Source: Streptomyces sp. CB00455 (GTDB lineage Bacteria; Actinomycetota; Actinomycetes; Streptomycetales; Streptomycetaceae). Taken from it: a DNA stretch of 64,000 nt. Shown here in pieces: positions 35,700-44,611 of the stretch. Numbering within the stretch: position 1 is the first letter of the stretch; each line of letters begins with the position of its first letter. Under the pieces are notes generated by a model that did no database searches, was not told the origin of the DNA, and saw only the letters and a program-made list of their open reading frames with translations. The translations under genes and the position numbers were made by a program. The stretch is from positions 308,766-372,765 of the forward strand of contig NZ_LIVQ01000007.1 of the NCBI RefSeq assembly GCF_001905445.1, given 5' to 3'.

Positions 35700-36475
35700 G
35701 CCGCCCGCAGGTCGCCCGCGCCGCCCGCCGCCGTCGGGGATCTTGTCGGCGACGAGGATCAGCCCGGTGCCGGTGCCGGTGCCGGTGCCGGTGATGGTGG
35801 TGACCAGCCGGCCGCCCGGACGCAGTGCCTCCGCCACGCGGCTGGCACGGGCCGTACCGACGCGGTGGACACGACGCGGTCGAAGTGCCCGGGCAGCGGC
35901 GCCCGGGTGAGGTCGTGGACTGCGATGTGCGGGTGCAGACCGATGGTGTCCAGGCGCTCGTTGACGGCCTGCACCAGGTACGGGTCCACGTCCACGCTGG
36001 TCACCAGCCGTGAGCCGAGCCGGTGGCAGGCCAGCGCGGTGCCGTCGCCGGTGCCGGTCGTCACCAGCGTGGTGCAGCCGTCGGCGAGCACCGCGTGCCG
36101 GTACATGGTGACAACCAGCATCGGCAGGGTCCAGGACGACGTCGGGATGCCGGAGGGGGCGGTCGTGCCGGGGGCGGCGTGGTCGGCGTGTGCGGGGCCG
36201 ACGCGTGTCACCACGGTGTCATCGGCGTAGGCGGTGGCCAGCCACGCGCCGGTGTCGGCCGCCCCGTCGCGGGCTACACGTCCGCCGGCCGCTCGCTCCC
36301 ACCAGCGTGGGACGAAGAGGTGGCGAGGCGTTGAGGCGATCGGCTTCCACCACTTGGACTCCGGCCGGACGACGGTGTCGGCCAGCCGCGCGCGGGAGTC
36401 TGCCAGTCCACGTCCACGTCCTCTGCTTTCTCTGCTTTCTCCGCGTCCGGGGTTCAGCCGTCCGACGGGTTGCAT
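35700..36475 (-). pseudogene. Methyltransferase of ATP-grasp peptide maturase type, frameshifted
   Basis: Minus-strand protein resembling protein-isoaspartate methyltransferases of ATP-grasp RiPP systems: WKPIASTPRHLFVPRWW, ATAYADDTVVTRVG, PTSSWTLPMLVVTMYRHAVL, a degenerate SAM loop TTGTGDGTALACHRLG (usually GTGTG) and SVDVDPYLVQAVNERL. Near 35835 a base is lost; the C-terminus EALRPGGRLVTTITGTGTG continues in another frame through a CCGGTG microsatellite. No ATP-grasp gene is present. Confidence 0.65.
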
Positions 36476-37396
36476 TCCGCCTTCCCCGGGCGCTCCCGGC
36501 CGCTATCGGCTGCGGGTACGGGGCCCGCAGTGGGAGGGGCTGACCTGGGCGAGGGGAGTGCTGCCAGCCGGGCGTCCTCGGCGTAGTACTGTCCGGGCGG
36601 CCCGGCAAGCGGGCGGACGCCGACGAGGGGACTCTCGAAGTTCTCGAGCTGCGCGTCCTCCTGCGGAGTGCGTCCAGCGCAGGACACGCAGCCAACTGCG
36701 GTTCTCCCTGTCCCACCGACTCGGCAACGTCCGCCAGCTGATGAGGTCGCTGGCCGGCAGTGCCTGGTGCCCGCGGGTGCGGGCGGGGAGACGGCCCGGG
36801 ATTCTGCCAGTGGTGATCCGCGAAGACGAGGGCCTGCAGCATCTGAAGCAGCCGGGGCCGCTGGTCGGTCAGCGACCGCGGGTGCTACGCCGAGATCGCA
36901 GCCGACCGATCGGCCAGGTTCAGGGGATGGCTGGCGACGGAGCCGTCCTGGCTGACGCCCGGCGGCGGGGCACCGGGTCGCCGGCTCTGGAACAGGAGCA
37001 GGGTGCCGTCCGAACCGCGGATGGCCGCGTCGATGCTGAGCTGGCGGAAGCTCTGGTCAGGACCGCCCCCTCCCGCGGGCCGGGAGGAGACCTCGACGTA
37101 AAGCCCGTTGTGCGCTGCCCTCGGTCGCCGTGCGGTGCCGGGCAGGGCGGTCGAGGGGACGGCGGGACCCCGGCGGCCATCCGTGGGCGGGCTGGGGTCG
37201 TGGTCAGTCGGGCGGCGGCGCTGCTGTCATGCTCGTCCTTCCCGACGGGTCCGTATGCTGGGCCCGGAGGCGGTCGGCGGGGTGTTCTCGGGCTCATCTC
37301 CTTGCCGGGGTGGTCGAACTCGCCGACGATGCTGCAAAGCCCCGGTAACCCGGACTCCACCGGGACCGTGGGGCATCGAAGAAACAGGGGGAGACA
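36476..37396. other. No gene recognised; possible small precursor-like frame
   Basis: Minus-strand 36687-36454 encodes 77 residues (MSCAGRTPQEDAQLENFESP, then LVGVRPLAGPPGQYYAEDAR) just upstream of the methyltransferase relic. The rest holds frames I cannot assign, for example minus DQSFRQLSIDAAIRGSDGTL near 37070-37010. Confidence 0.35.
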
Positions 37397-37774
37397 ATGA
37401 CCAACCACCACACTCCGAGGAAGCGTCTCGGAGGCGCCGCATCTGCACTTGTACCGTTCCTGGTAGTCGTCGGGCTGGTGTTGGGCTCCGCAGCGGCTGC
37501 CACGGCGGCCGTGCCGTCCGTCCGACAGGCTCCTGCGGCGGCGGCGGCGCCGGCGGCCCCTCAGAGCGCCCTTCCGGCCGGGGCCGGCGTGGTGACCGGC
37601 CTCCAGGCACCGACGTCGGCCCAGGTACGGGTCACCGCCGGTATCAAGAAGAAAAAGAAGAGCAAGAAGAAGGGCGGGTTCTTCAAGACCCTCCTCATCG
37701 TCGTGGTTCTCGTCATCGTGCTGATCGTGGTCCTGTACCTGGTCCGCCGAGCGCTGCGTCGCAGGTCCGCCTAG
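37397..37774 (+). CDS. Two-helix membrane protein with poly-Lys segment
   Basis: A 125-residue protein with GGGGAGA before ATG 37397. An N-terminal hydrophobic segment (ALVPFLVVVGLVLGSAAAA) with a possible signal cleavage after ATA-A is followed by an Ala/Pro-rich region. IKKKKKSKKKGGFFK sits right in front of a second helix (TLLIVVVLVIVLIVVLYLV) and an Arg-rich end (RRALRRRSA). Positive charge on both sides of the second helix is unusual. No family recognised. A strong terminator follows. Confidence 0.75.
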   Translation: MTNHHTPRKRLGGAASALVPFLVVVGLVLGSAAAATAAVPSVRQAPAAAAAPAAPQSALPAGAGVVTGLQAPTSAQVRVTAGIKKKKKSKKKGGFFKTLLIVVVLVIVLIVVLYLVRRALRRRSA

Positions 37775-37782
37775 GAACTTGC

Positions 37783-37809
37783 CCGGCGCCGCGTCCCGCG
37801 CGGCGCCGG
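37783..37809 (+). terminator. Terminator after poly-Lys membrane protein gene
   Basis: A perfect 11-bp stem (CCGGCGCCGCG, loop TCCCG, CGCGGCGCCGG) beginning 9 bp after the stop codon. Confidence 0.8.
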
Positions 37810-38899
37810 CCACGCTGCTGGGCCGTACCTGCCGGGCCCGATGAAGCCCTTAGCCGCTGTACGAGGCACGGACTCACCTGAGCCGCCGGCGCGCGGCCGA
37901 CGGCCGGGGAGCTGGACGGCGGCGGGTACGACGACGCTCACGCCCTCTACACCGCCGGTCGGCCCGGCAAGTCCGCGCCGGCTGCGCCCGGGCGGCCGCC
38001 GCTTCCGGGGCCGGGTGGCCGGTCCCGGGTTCCTTCCCGTGGCCGGCCGGCGAACCCGTACGGCGAACCCGTCGGGTTCAGCGGCCGCCTTCCTCGGTGG
38101 GGAGGGTGCGTGCGGTGTACGCGGCGGCCTCGGCGCGCAGCTTCCGCGCCGGTCCGGCGCCGAGCAGCAGCGCCGTGCGGGGACCGGTAGCCTCTCCCGC
38201 GGCCTGCCGACCGTGCTTTCCGCCGCAACCCGTCCCTCCAAGGTCCGATCACGGTCTGGTGGAACGCGCGGCGTGGATGGCGAGCTCGCTCTCTGTACGG
38301 GGGACGAGCTCAAGGGCTGCGGCGGTGCGTGGGGCCTGCTCGCGGGTTGCGCTCCACAAGCGGAGGCGGGTGAGAAGGCCGCTGCGGTCGCGAAGGACTT
38401 GCGGCGTGAGTGTGCCGTCGGTGGAACGATGGCGCCGTGCCTGGCGCGAGGGCGGCCGTGCACGCACGCCGGCCTGAAGCCGGATCCCCTCACGAAACGC
38501 CCGACTCAGCGGTCAAGCCCCCACCCGACGACAACCCGAAATCCTCAGTAACCGTTGACGGGACCGAGTACCGCTGGCGGCTCCTCAGAAAGCCTTCCTC
38601 CATGCAGGGACTCTGCTGGACACCGATGACTACGGGGTCGAAGCGGCCAGCGGCAGTCAACCGGGCGCAACTTGATCGTCCCCACCGCCCAGGCCCATCC
38701 CAGTAACTGGGTGGGCGTCGAGACGGCGCCCATTCGCCCAGCTCATGTTGCTGCCAGCATTTGACAGGCACGGGATCAAGGCTGGGCTGGGAGCCAATCC
38801 GGCGGTTCTCCTTTCCAGCTCGGCCGATCCACCACATTCTCCGCCCAGTTATGAGACACAGCGGAGCAGGCGGCGCATCTGGCCCGGCATCATGGACTG
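37810..38899. other. No intact gene; one short relic
   Basis: At about 38555-38770 the plus strand gives VTVDGTEYRWRLLRKPSSMQ then, after a frameshift, GVEAASGSQPGATLIVPTAQ and NWVGVETAPIRPAHVAASI, a degraded small hypothetical protein. The remaining 700 bp show no gene I can support. Confidence 0.4.
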
Positions 38900-39214
38900 G
38901 TGACCACACGGATGCGCTGCTACTGGGACGAGGAAGACACCTGGTTCTACTTCGAGGTCGACGCCGAAGGCTGGGTGATCCGGCAGGTTGAACTCCAAGG
39001 GCCTGAGCTGACCCCGATCGCAGCTGCCTCCCTCGCCGAGTGGCAGGAGGCCCGCGACGCAGGCCGCCTCGATGAGTACGACAGCAAGTTCGGGATCACA
39101 GCCGAGCTGCCCGTCTCGGAATGGGAGGGCCACGACCCCGAACAACTCACCTCCGAGGAGTTCGAGGAAATCTGGGGTCCTGCCCGTCAGCAGATGGCTT
39201 CCCGGCCCAGCTGA
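38900..39214 (+). CDS. Conserved acidic hypothetical protein
   Basis: A 104-residue protein from GTG 38900 (MTTRMRCYWDEEDTWFYFEV, then GWVIRQVELQGPE). It is rich in Asp/Glu/Trp and without Cys pairs or membrane helices. It looks like a small soluble actinomycete protein family of unknown function; the single compact domain resembles genes often found beside toxin or immunity loci, and here the polymorphic toxin lies 600 bp downstream. No function assigned. Confidence 0.7.
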   Translation: MTTRMRCYWDEEDTWFYFEVDAEGWVIRQVELQGPELTPIAAASLAEWQEARDAGRLDEYDSKFGITAELPVSEWEGHDPEQLTSEEFEEIWGPARQQMASRPS

Positions 39215-39597
39215 CCTCTCGGCGCCGCACAGGCTTCTTGGCATCATCGCGACATGACCCCGACGCTTCCCCGCACTGTCCGAGCCGTCGACGCAGCTCG
39301 TCTCCTGGACCTGGCCCAGGAGGCCGCCGTAGCCGCATCGAGCGAGCAGTGACCGTGCGCGAGTGGATGGAACGGATGGGTGCCGATGCGCCGCCCCCGC
39401 AGTGCGCGAGGTGGAGAAGTGCGGGCCGCCCCAGCTGAGGGCCAAGGCCAAGCAGAAGGCCGTCTCCACCGACGGCATCGTGCTGACCACCACGGCCCGG
39501 TTCTGCTACACCGCCGACGACACCACGGCCGCCGCGCCCACGGCCTGAAGGTGGAGTCCACCGACCTCCAGGACATCCGGATCGACCTCTGACCCGC
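39215..39597. other. Decayed small gene
   Basis: Plus-strand frames give VREVEKCGPPQLRAKAKQKA, VSTDGIVLTTTARFCYTADD and, in another frame, LKVESTDLQDIRIDL with TGA at the hairpin edge. They seem to be pieces of one unassigned protein. Confidence 0.4.
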
Positions 39598-39647
39598 CAC
39601 GCACCGGGACCTCGAACCGCACCAGCGGTTCGAGGTCCCGGTGCGTG
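39598..39647. terminator. Perfect 23-bp hairpin
   Basis: Arms 39598-39620 and 39625-39647 are fully complementary around ACCA. It starts a few bases after the stop of the decayed gene and lies 170 bp before the toxin gene, so it would insulate the toxin from upstream transcription. Confidence 0.8.
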
Positions 39648-39816
39648 CAGGGCCCGGTCGGCTCCCGCTCTCGTCGATGCCAGCCATAACGAAATGATCA
39701 TGACTTGCGGTAACGGCTTACGGTTTGTCGTGACCACGCGCGCTACGCGCAAGTAACACACGGCAGTTGCCGCCAGGGGGAGCGGGCCCTTCGCGGGTCC
39801 GCACCGTGAGGAACGC

Positions 39817-41649
39817 ATGTATCAGCACGTCAAACAGAAGATTTTCACCCTGCTTACGGTCCTGTGCCTGACCGTGGGCGCGGGCGCCGGCTCGGCCGTG
39901 GCGGCCGAGCCGGCCGAGCGGGATCCCTCGCTGCTGGAGATAGCGGCCCGGGTGGAGCAGTACTCGAAGTGCCGGCAGTTGCCGCTGCTGGAGCGGCCGA
40001 AGTGCCGCAAGGAGTTCGCCCTCAAGTCCGCCAAGCTCGGTCTCGCCGTGGGCGTCTACCTCTACATCTCGCAAGCGGCGATGAAGGACGGCGGCGCGTC
40101 CTTCGTCGAGGTGAACAAGGAGCTCGGGACGCTCGGCGACCAGCTCAGGCCCATCCTGCTGCACGCGAACGAGGAGGCGGACCCCGGGCGCAGGCGGGCG
40201 CTGTTCAAACAGTTCGTCACGACGTACAAGGCCGCGCAGCCGCACCTGGACAAGCTCCGCACCAACCTCGTCAAGGCGTCGCGCGTCCTCGGCACCGCGA
40301 ACGAGTCGGCCGAGATCCTCACCATGCTCACGGTGATCATGGGGGACTACTTCCCGGAGCCGAAGCCGATCGAGCCGTCGCCGAGCGGCCCGACCTGGGA
40401 CATCTGGGCGGACCTCAAGGACATGGGCAAGGCCCTCGACCAGATCAACGCCGGCTTCGACAAGATGAACGCGGCCCTCGACGACATGAACGCCACCATG
40501 GTCGAGGTCAACGACAGCATCGACGGGATGAACAAGGGCATCGCCCAGGCCAACCGGGGCATGGACAAGCTCAACGAGGGCGTCCGTGAGATGAACGACG
40601 CCCTGGGGCAGACGAACAATGCCGTAAAGGGCATGAACAAGGCCGCGGAGCGCATTCACGAGGTGCCGGAGTTCGACTTCGACTTCTCGCACGTCGCCGA
40701 GAGCGTCGGCGCGAACCACACCCCGGCCGAAGTGCTCGCCGCCCAGGACCGCCGCATGGGCCTCGTGCTCGACCTGCTCCCCGGCGTCGGCGACGGCAAG
40801 GGCGTTCTGCAGGCCATCACCGCCAAGGACCTCGCCACCGGCGAGCACCTGAGCCCCGTAGACCGGGCCCTGGGCGCGGTCGTCGTGCTGCGCTGGCTCA
40901 AGGTCGGCGGCAAACTCGACCCCGAAGACATCCGCAAGGCCCAGCGGCGCGGACGCCCGTGCAACAGCTTCCCGGCCGGCACACCCGTACTGATGGCGGA
41001 CGGCTCCCACAAGCCGATCGAGAACGTACGGGTGGGCGACACGGTCCTCGCCACGGACCCCGCATCGGGAACCACCGGCCCGCGGAGCGTCGATGACACG
41101 ATCTACACCCCCGACGACCGCGACTTCACCGGCATCACACTCGACGCCGCAGTAGGCGCAGGCTCCCTCACCACGACGGACCACCACCCCTTCTGGTCGC
41201 AGAACCACGAGCAGTGGACCGATGCCGGCGACCTCAACGCGGGCGACATCCTCCGCACCGCCGACGGCGCCCCTGCACGGATCGGCCAGGTCACGCACTG
41301 GAAGACCCTCCAGCCGGCGTACAACCTGACTGTCAACGACCTCCACACCTACTATGTGCTGGCCGGACAGACGCCGGTGCTCGTGCACAACGCTTCGTGC
41401 GACTTCATCCCCGGCGAGATCCCCGACGCCGCGGCCATCGACCGCGGTTCGCTGGTGAAGCTCAAGGAGAAGCAGTTCGAGAAGGCCCTCAAGACCCTCG
41501 GCGAGGACCCGCACGGGTTCAAGGCCGACTGGGTCGGAAAGAACATGGTCTCCCGGTTCGACGCCATGCGCGACGGTGACAGCCGGATCATCCTCGTGAG
41601 CAAGGACGGCAGGATCTTGGTTCCGACGAATTACAGGTTCCGGCCATGA
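39817..41649 (+). CDS. Secreted polymorphic toxin with HINT domain
   Basis: A 610-residue protein. Signal peptide 1-30 (FTLLTVLCLTVGAGAGSAVA). Helical region 35-190. Long Met/Asn-rich coiled coil 200-285 with a repeating pattern such as MNAALDDMNATM and MNKGIAQANRGMDKLN. HINT/intein-type autoprotease 382-525: N-terminal Cys382 in CNSFPAGTPVLMADGS, TTTDHHPFW, and C-terminal LVHN525. An 85-residue toxin tip 526-610 (begins ASCDFIPGEIPDAAAIDRGS) has no family I can name; the EDPHGFKADWVG stretch is faintly like toxin type 33. HINT would release the tip by cleavage after Asn525. The immunity gene overlaps by 4 bp. Confidence 0.88.
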   Translation: MYQHVKQKIFTLLTVLCLTVGAGAGSAVAAEPAERDPSLLEIAARVEQYSKCRQLPLLERPKCRKEFALKSAKLGLAVGVYLYISQAAMKDGGASFVEVNKELGTLGDQLRPILLHANEEADPGRRRALFKQFVTTYKAAQPHLDKLRTNLVKASRVLGTANESAEILTMLTVIMGDYFPEPKPIEPSPSGPTWDIWADLKDMGKALDQINAGFDKMNAALDDMNATMVEVNDSIDGMNKGIAQANRGMDKLNEGVREMNDALGQTNNAVKGMNKAAERIHEVPEFDFDFSHVAESVGANHTPAEVLAAQDRRMGLVLDLLPGVGDGKGVLQAITAKDLATGEHLSPVDRALGAVVVLRWLKVGGKLDPEDIRKAQRRGRPCNSFPAGTPVLMADGSHKPIENVRVGDTVLATDPASGTTGPRSVDDTIYTPDDRDFTGITLDAAVGAGSLTTTDHHPFWSQNHEQWTDAGDLNAGDILRTADGAPARIGQVTHWKTLQPAYNLTVNDLHTYYVLAGQTPVLVHNASCDFIPGEIPDAAAIDRGSLVKLKEKQFEKALKTLGEDPHGFKADWVGKNMVSRFDAMRDGDSRIILVSKDGRILVPTNYRFRP

Positions 41650-42065
41650 GCGCGTTCCGCATGTACCTGCGCGTGGTCAGCGAGACCTTGCAGCCGGAGG
41701 AAATCTCCGAACGGCTGGGAGCGGAACCCGACGAGACGACGGCGATCGGCAGTCGCCGGCGCCCCCAGTCCCCCCCGCGCTCCCACTCCACCTGGATCCG
41801 CCACGCCGGCCGCGCCCGACCGGAAGACCTGGAACCGGTGATCCTCGCCTGGGGCCCGGACCTCGCCGCGTCCCTCGGTCGCCTCGCCCTCTCCGGCGAG
41901 GCCGCCGTCTGCCTGGAAATCGTCCAGGAGATCCGAGACCCCGACGACCCCCAACAAACGGGCATCGCCCTGAGCCCCGCCCTCCTCTCCTGGCTCGCCA
42001 CCTCCCACGCCTCTCTCGACATCGACCAATACATCCACCACGACTGCCCCGACCCCGCCCCGTAG
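41646..42065 (+). CDS. DUF4279-family immunity protein
   Basis: A 139-residue, leaderless cytoplasmic protein. FRMYLRVVSETLQPEEISER then LGAEPDETTAIGSRR is the typical DUF4279 opening, and it ends in a Pro-rich tail. DUF4279 proteins recur as predicted immunity proteins of polymorphic toxins. Its ATG overlaps the toxin stop (ATGA), giving tight co-translation so that producer cells always have the antidote. A terminator follows 30 bp later. Confidence 0.82.
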   Translation: MSAFRMYLRVVSETLQPEEISERLGAEPDETTAIGSRRRPQSPPRSHSTWIRHAGRARPEDLEPVILAWGPDLAASLGRLALSGEAAVCLEIVQEIRDPDDPQQTGIALSPALLSWLATSHASLDIDQYIHHDCPDPAP

Positions 42066-42094
42066 CCTCCGCTTCCACGAGTCGCGGTGACCGA

Positions 42095-42126
42095 CGAAGC
42101 CCCGCCGGGCATCTGGCGGGGCTTCG
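42095..42126 (+). terminator. Terminator of toxin-immunity operon
   Basis: A perfect 12-bp stem (CGAAGCCCCGCC / GGCGGGGCTTCG) with an eight-base loop, 30 bp after the DUF4279 stop. Confidence 0.8.
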
Positions 42127-42479
42127 CGCTTCCAACCTTCCTGGGTGGCCTGGTCTAGTCCAGCTCCCGGCCGCTCGGCCCGTAGCCGGGTGCGGGGTGC
42201 GTGATGTCCTTGAGGAGCAGGTCAATGAGGCAGGCCGCCGGGCTGGCGCCCTCCGCTTCGGAACAGCCCTGTCATACGTGCGGACGCCACACATGCCCGA
42301 AAGGGCAGGCCTGGGTAACTATTCGGCAGCCGGGTCGTAGTGCTTCCACACGCGACTCTGCGCCCCAAATGGAACGGCAGGACGCACCGGCCACTCGTAC
42401 CCCCTCGTCACGAAGCCTCGCCTTCCGCAAGGTCCATATCCCTCGGCAACGAACCCACCTCCAGGCAGGGGGTGCAATC
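42127..42479. other. No gene recognised
   Basis: Leads into the NucA/NucB relic; an open frame from 42340 runs into it but its N-terminal part has no recognisable signal peptide. Confidence 0.4.
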
Positions 42480-43365
42480 TCTCGCCGCGCCGGATGGAGA
42501 GACGTGCTCGGTGCCGAATGCGAGTGGAGCCCGTAGCTGTATCGAGGTCAAGCCCGGGACCCCGCCGGCCAAGGCCGCGCTCGACCGCGGTCCCACGGCC
42601 GCGGCGGCCAAGACGCCCCCGACATGGTGCGACCAGGCCAACAATGGTGTCTACGCAACTCGCACCGCAGCTTGTACCTGGACGACGGTCACGTACACCA
42701 CGCAGCGCGTCGTCAACGGAACCACGACGAGACCGGTCAGGCTGAGCTGATCGTCATGCAGGGCAACTACACGGCCACTGACTTCGGCCGGTATGCCCAC
42801 CAGATGGACACGCCCATGCACGCCGGTTGGGGACGATGCCCCGAAGACCTCGATCGACGGACAGGCGACGCTGTGTGGCTCGTGCACTCGCAAGAGCGCA
42901 ACCTTCCCGAAGAAGCCGCTCTCGCCGGTCAGCTCGTGGCAGCAGGGCGAGTCCTTCCGGGACACCACCGTCATGGCAGCGGGCGCCGTGGGCAGGGCCA
43001 GACGGCGTGATACCTCACCTTCACCTGATGTTCCGTACAGCGCCGCCGTCACCAGCGTCTCCATGAACGAGATCCGGTGCGACAACGCGACGGCCGGGCG
43101 CCCCGTCGTGGGTTGCGTGGTCCCCTGGGCCTCCGAGCTGACGTACACCAAGGCCCAGGCATCCGGACCCCCGGGTGCGACTTTCGCCAACCCGCTCACG
43201 CGAACCGAGAACGCTTCGGTCATCAGCAACAAACGCACGCGGGCATGCGGCAGCGCCCCGAGCCTCACCGCGAAGTCCTGCGACGAGTACCCCATCGCGA
43301 CCTCGCAACAGGAGCTGAACTCAGGTGGAACCCGTCGCACCCAGACGGGTTGCGGCTTCACAGGC
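42480..43365 (+). pseudogene. NucA/NucB-type secreted DNase relic
   Basis: Segments in order: TPPTWCDQANNGVYATRTAA, VTYTTQRVVNGTTT (one frame), AELIVMQGNYTATDFGRYAH (second frame), QATLCGSCTRKSATFPKKPL, VSMNEIRCDNATAGRPVVGC and KSCDEYPIATSQQELNSGGT (first frame again). The C-terminal CDEYP and following Gly-rich segment are the catalytic core of NucA/NucB nucleases. Two frameshifts (near 42740 and 42820) and loss of the last part make it inactive. It runs in frame into an isochorismatase fragment. Confidence 0.75.
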
Positions 43366-43869
43366 GTCCCGTCGCCCGAACCGCTTTCGGTGGTCACCGA
43401 CATGGTGCCGCTCTTCATCAACGCCAACCCCTACGGCCGCGGCATCGTCCCGAACACCCAGCGCCTCGCCCAGCGCCTCCGGGCTGCTGGAGGGATAGTT
43501 GCCTGGGTCCTTCCAGTCCGTGTCGACCGCACTCCTGTCGGGGATGAGTTCCATGGGCCCAAGGCCGCCGGGATGTTGCGCAACGCTGGCGGCACCGGCC
43601 CCCTGCGAGACCGGCTGTGGCACGCGCTCACCATCGGTCCGGACAGCCTCCTGGTGGAGAAGTCGGCTCTCAGCGCGTTCTTCCCCGGCCACTCCCCGCT
43701 GCCCGAGCTGCTCCAAGAGCGCGGCATCGATACCGTTCTGATCACCGGCACCGCCACGAACGTGTGCTGCGAATCATCAGCCCGCGACGCCTGGACCCTC
43801 GGCTACCGGGTCATCATGGTCGCCGACGCCAACTCCACCGGTTGCGAGGGCACCGATTCGCCGATCTGA
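43366..43869 (+). pseudogene. Isochorismatase-family hydrolase, truncated
   Basis: VVTDMVPLFINANPYGRGIV begins the fold (Asp of the usual D-M-Q position present), ALSAFFPGHSPLPELL follows, and GTATNVCCESSARDAWTLGY has the catalytic Cys. The protein stops after VIMVADANSTGCEG, where a normal member has about 25 more residues; the ISL3 relic starts there. The only start in frame lies in the nuclease relic, so it may be translated as part of a chimeric protein. Confidence 0.75.
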
Positions 43870-44591
43870 CCCGGGCCCGGCATGCCGCCGTACATGCCCT
43901 GCTGACGGCGGGACACAGTCGGCGCTCGGTCCAGCGGCAGCTTGGGATGACCTACCGCACCGTCAAGCAGTTCGCCGACGCCGCAACGCCGGAGGAGCTG
44001 TTCACTGGTCAGTGGCAGAACCGGACTTCCGTCCTCGACGACTACAAGCCCTACCTGGACGACCGCTGGAACGAGGGCTGCACCAACGCTTGGAAGCTGT
44101 GGGAGGAGATCGTGCCGCTCGGCTACAAGGGCAGCTACCAGCGCGTTCGCGCCTACCTGCACGAAAAGCGCACCTCGCCGCGGCCGGTGACTGCCCGGCC
44201 GCCCTCGCCCCGGGCCGTCGCGGGATGGATCCTCCGGCGTCCGGAAACTCTCACCGAAACCGAGCAACTCCAACTCAAGGCCGTCCGGACGCACTGCTCC
44301 GAACTCGACGCCCTCACCGGGCACGTCCGCTCCTTCGCGACCATGCTCACCGAGCGCCAGGGCGAGCACGTGCCCGACTGGCTCGACGCCGTCCGGCAGG
44401 ACGACCTGCCCAGCCTTCACACCCTCGCCGCAGGCATCGACCGCGACCGCGACGCCGTCATCGCCGGCTTGACCCTGCCCTGGAGCTCCGGCGTAGTTGA
44501 AGGGCACGTCAACCGGATCAAGATGCTCAGACGCCAGATGTTCGGCCGCGCGGGCTTCAGGCTCTTACGCAAGCGGGTACTACTCGCCTGA
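43850..44591 (+). pseudogene. ISL3-family transposase, 5' truncated
   Basis: About 245 residues of an ISL3 transposase C-terminal part: LTRARHAAVHALLTAGHSRR, SVQRQLGMTYRTVKQFADAA, QWQNRTSVLDDYKPYLDDRW and the end WSSGVVEGHVNRIKMLRRQM then FGRAGFRLLRKRVL. The reading frame is intact, but the zinc-finger and first catalytic half are missing. It joins the isochorismatase relic directly. Confidence 0.85.
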
Positions 44592-44611
44592 GCCAGCTGG
44601 CCGAGTTCCGG

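Noticed and set aside
36234..37400. 388-codon plus-strand frame
   Set aside because: It overlaps the recognisable methyltransferase relic on the other strand and has Arg/Pro/Gly-rich shadow composition.
39718..41514. 598-codon antisense frame over the toxin gene
   Set aside because: The plus frame has signal peptide, HINT motifs and overlap with the immunity gene; the antisense frame is a GC-rich shadow.
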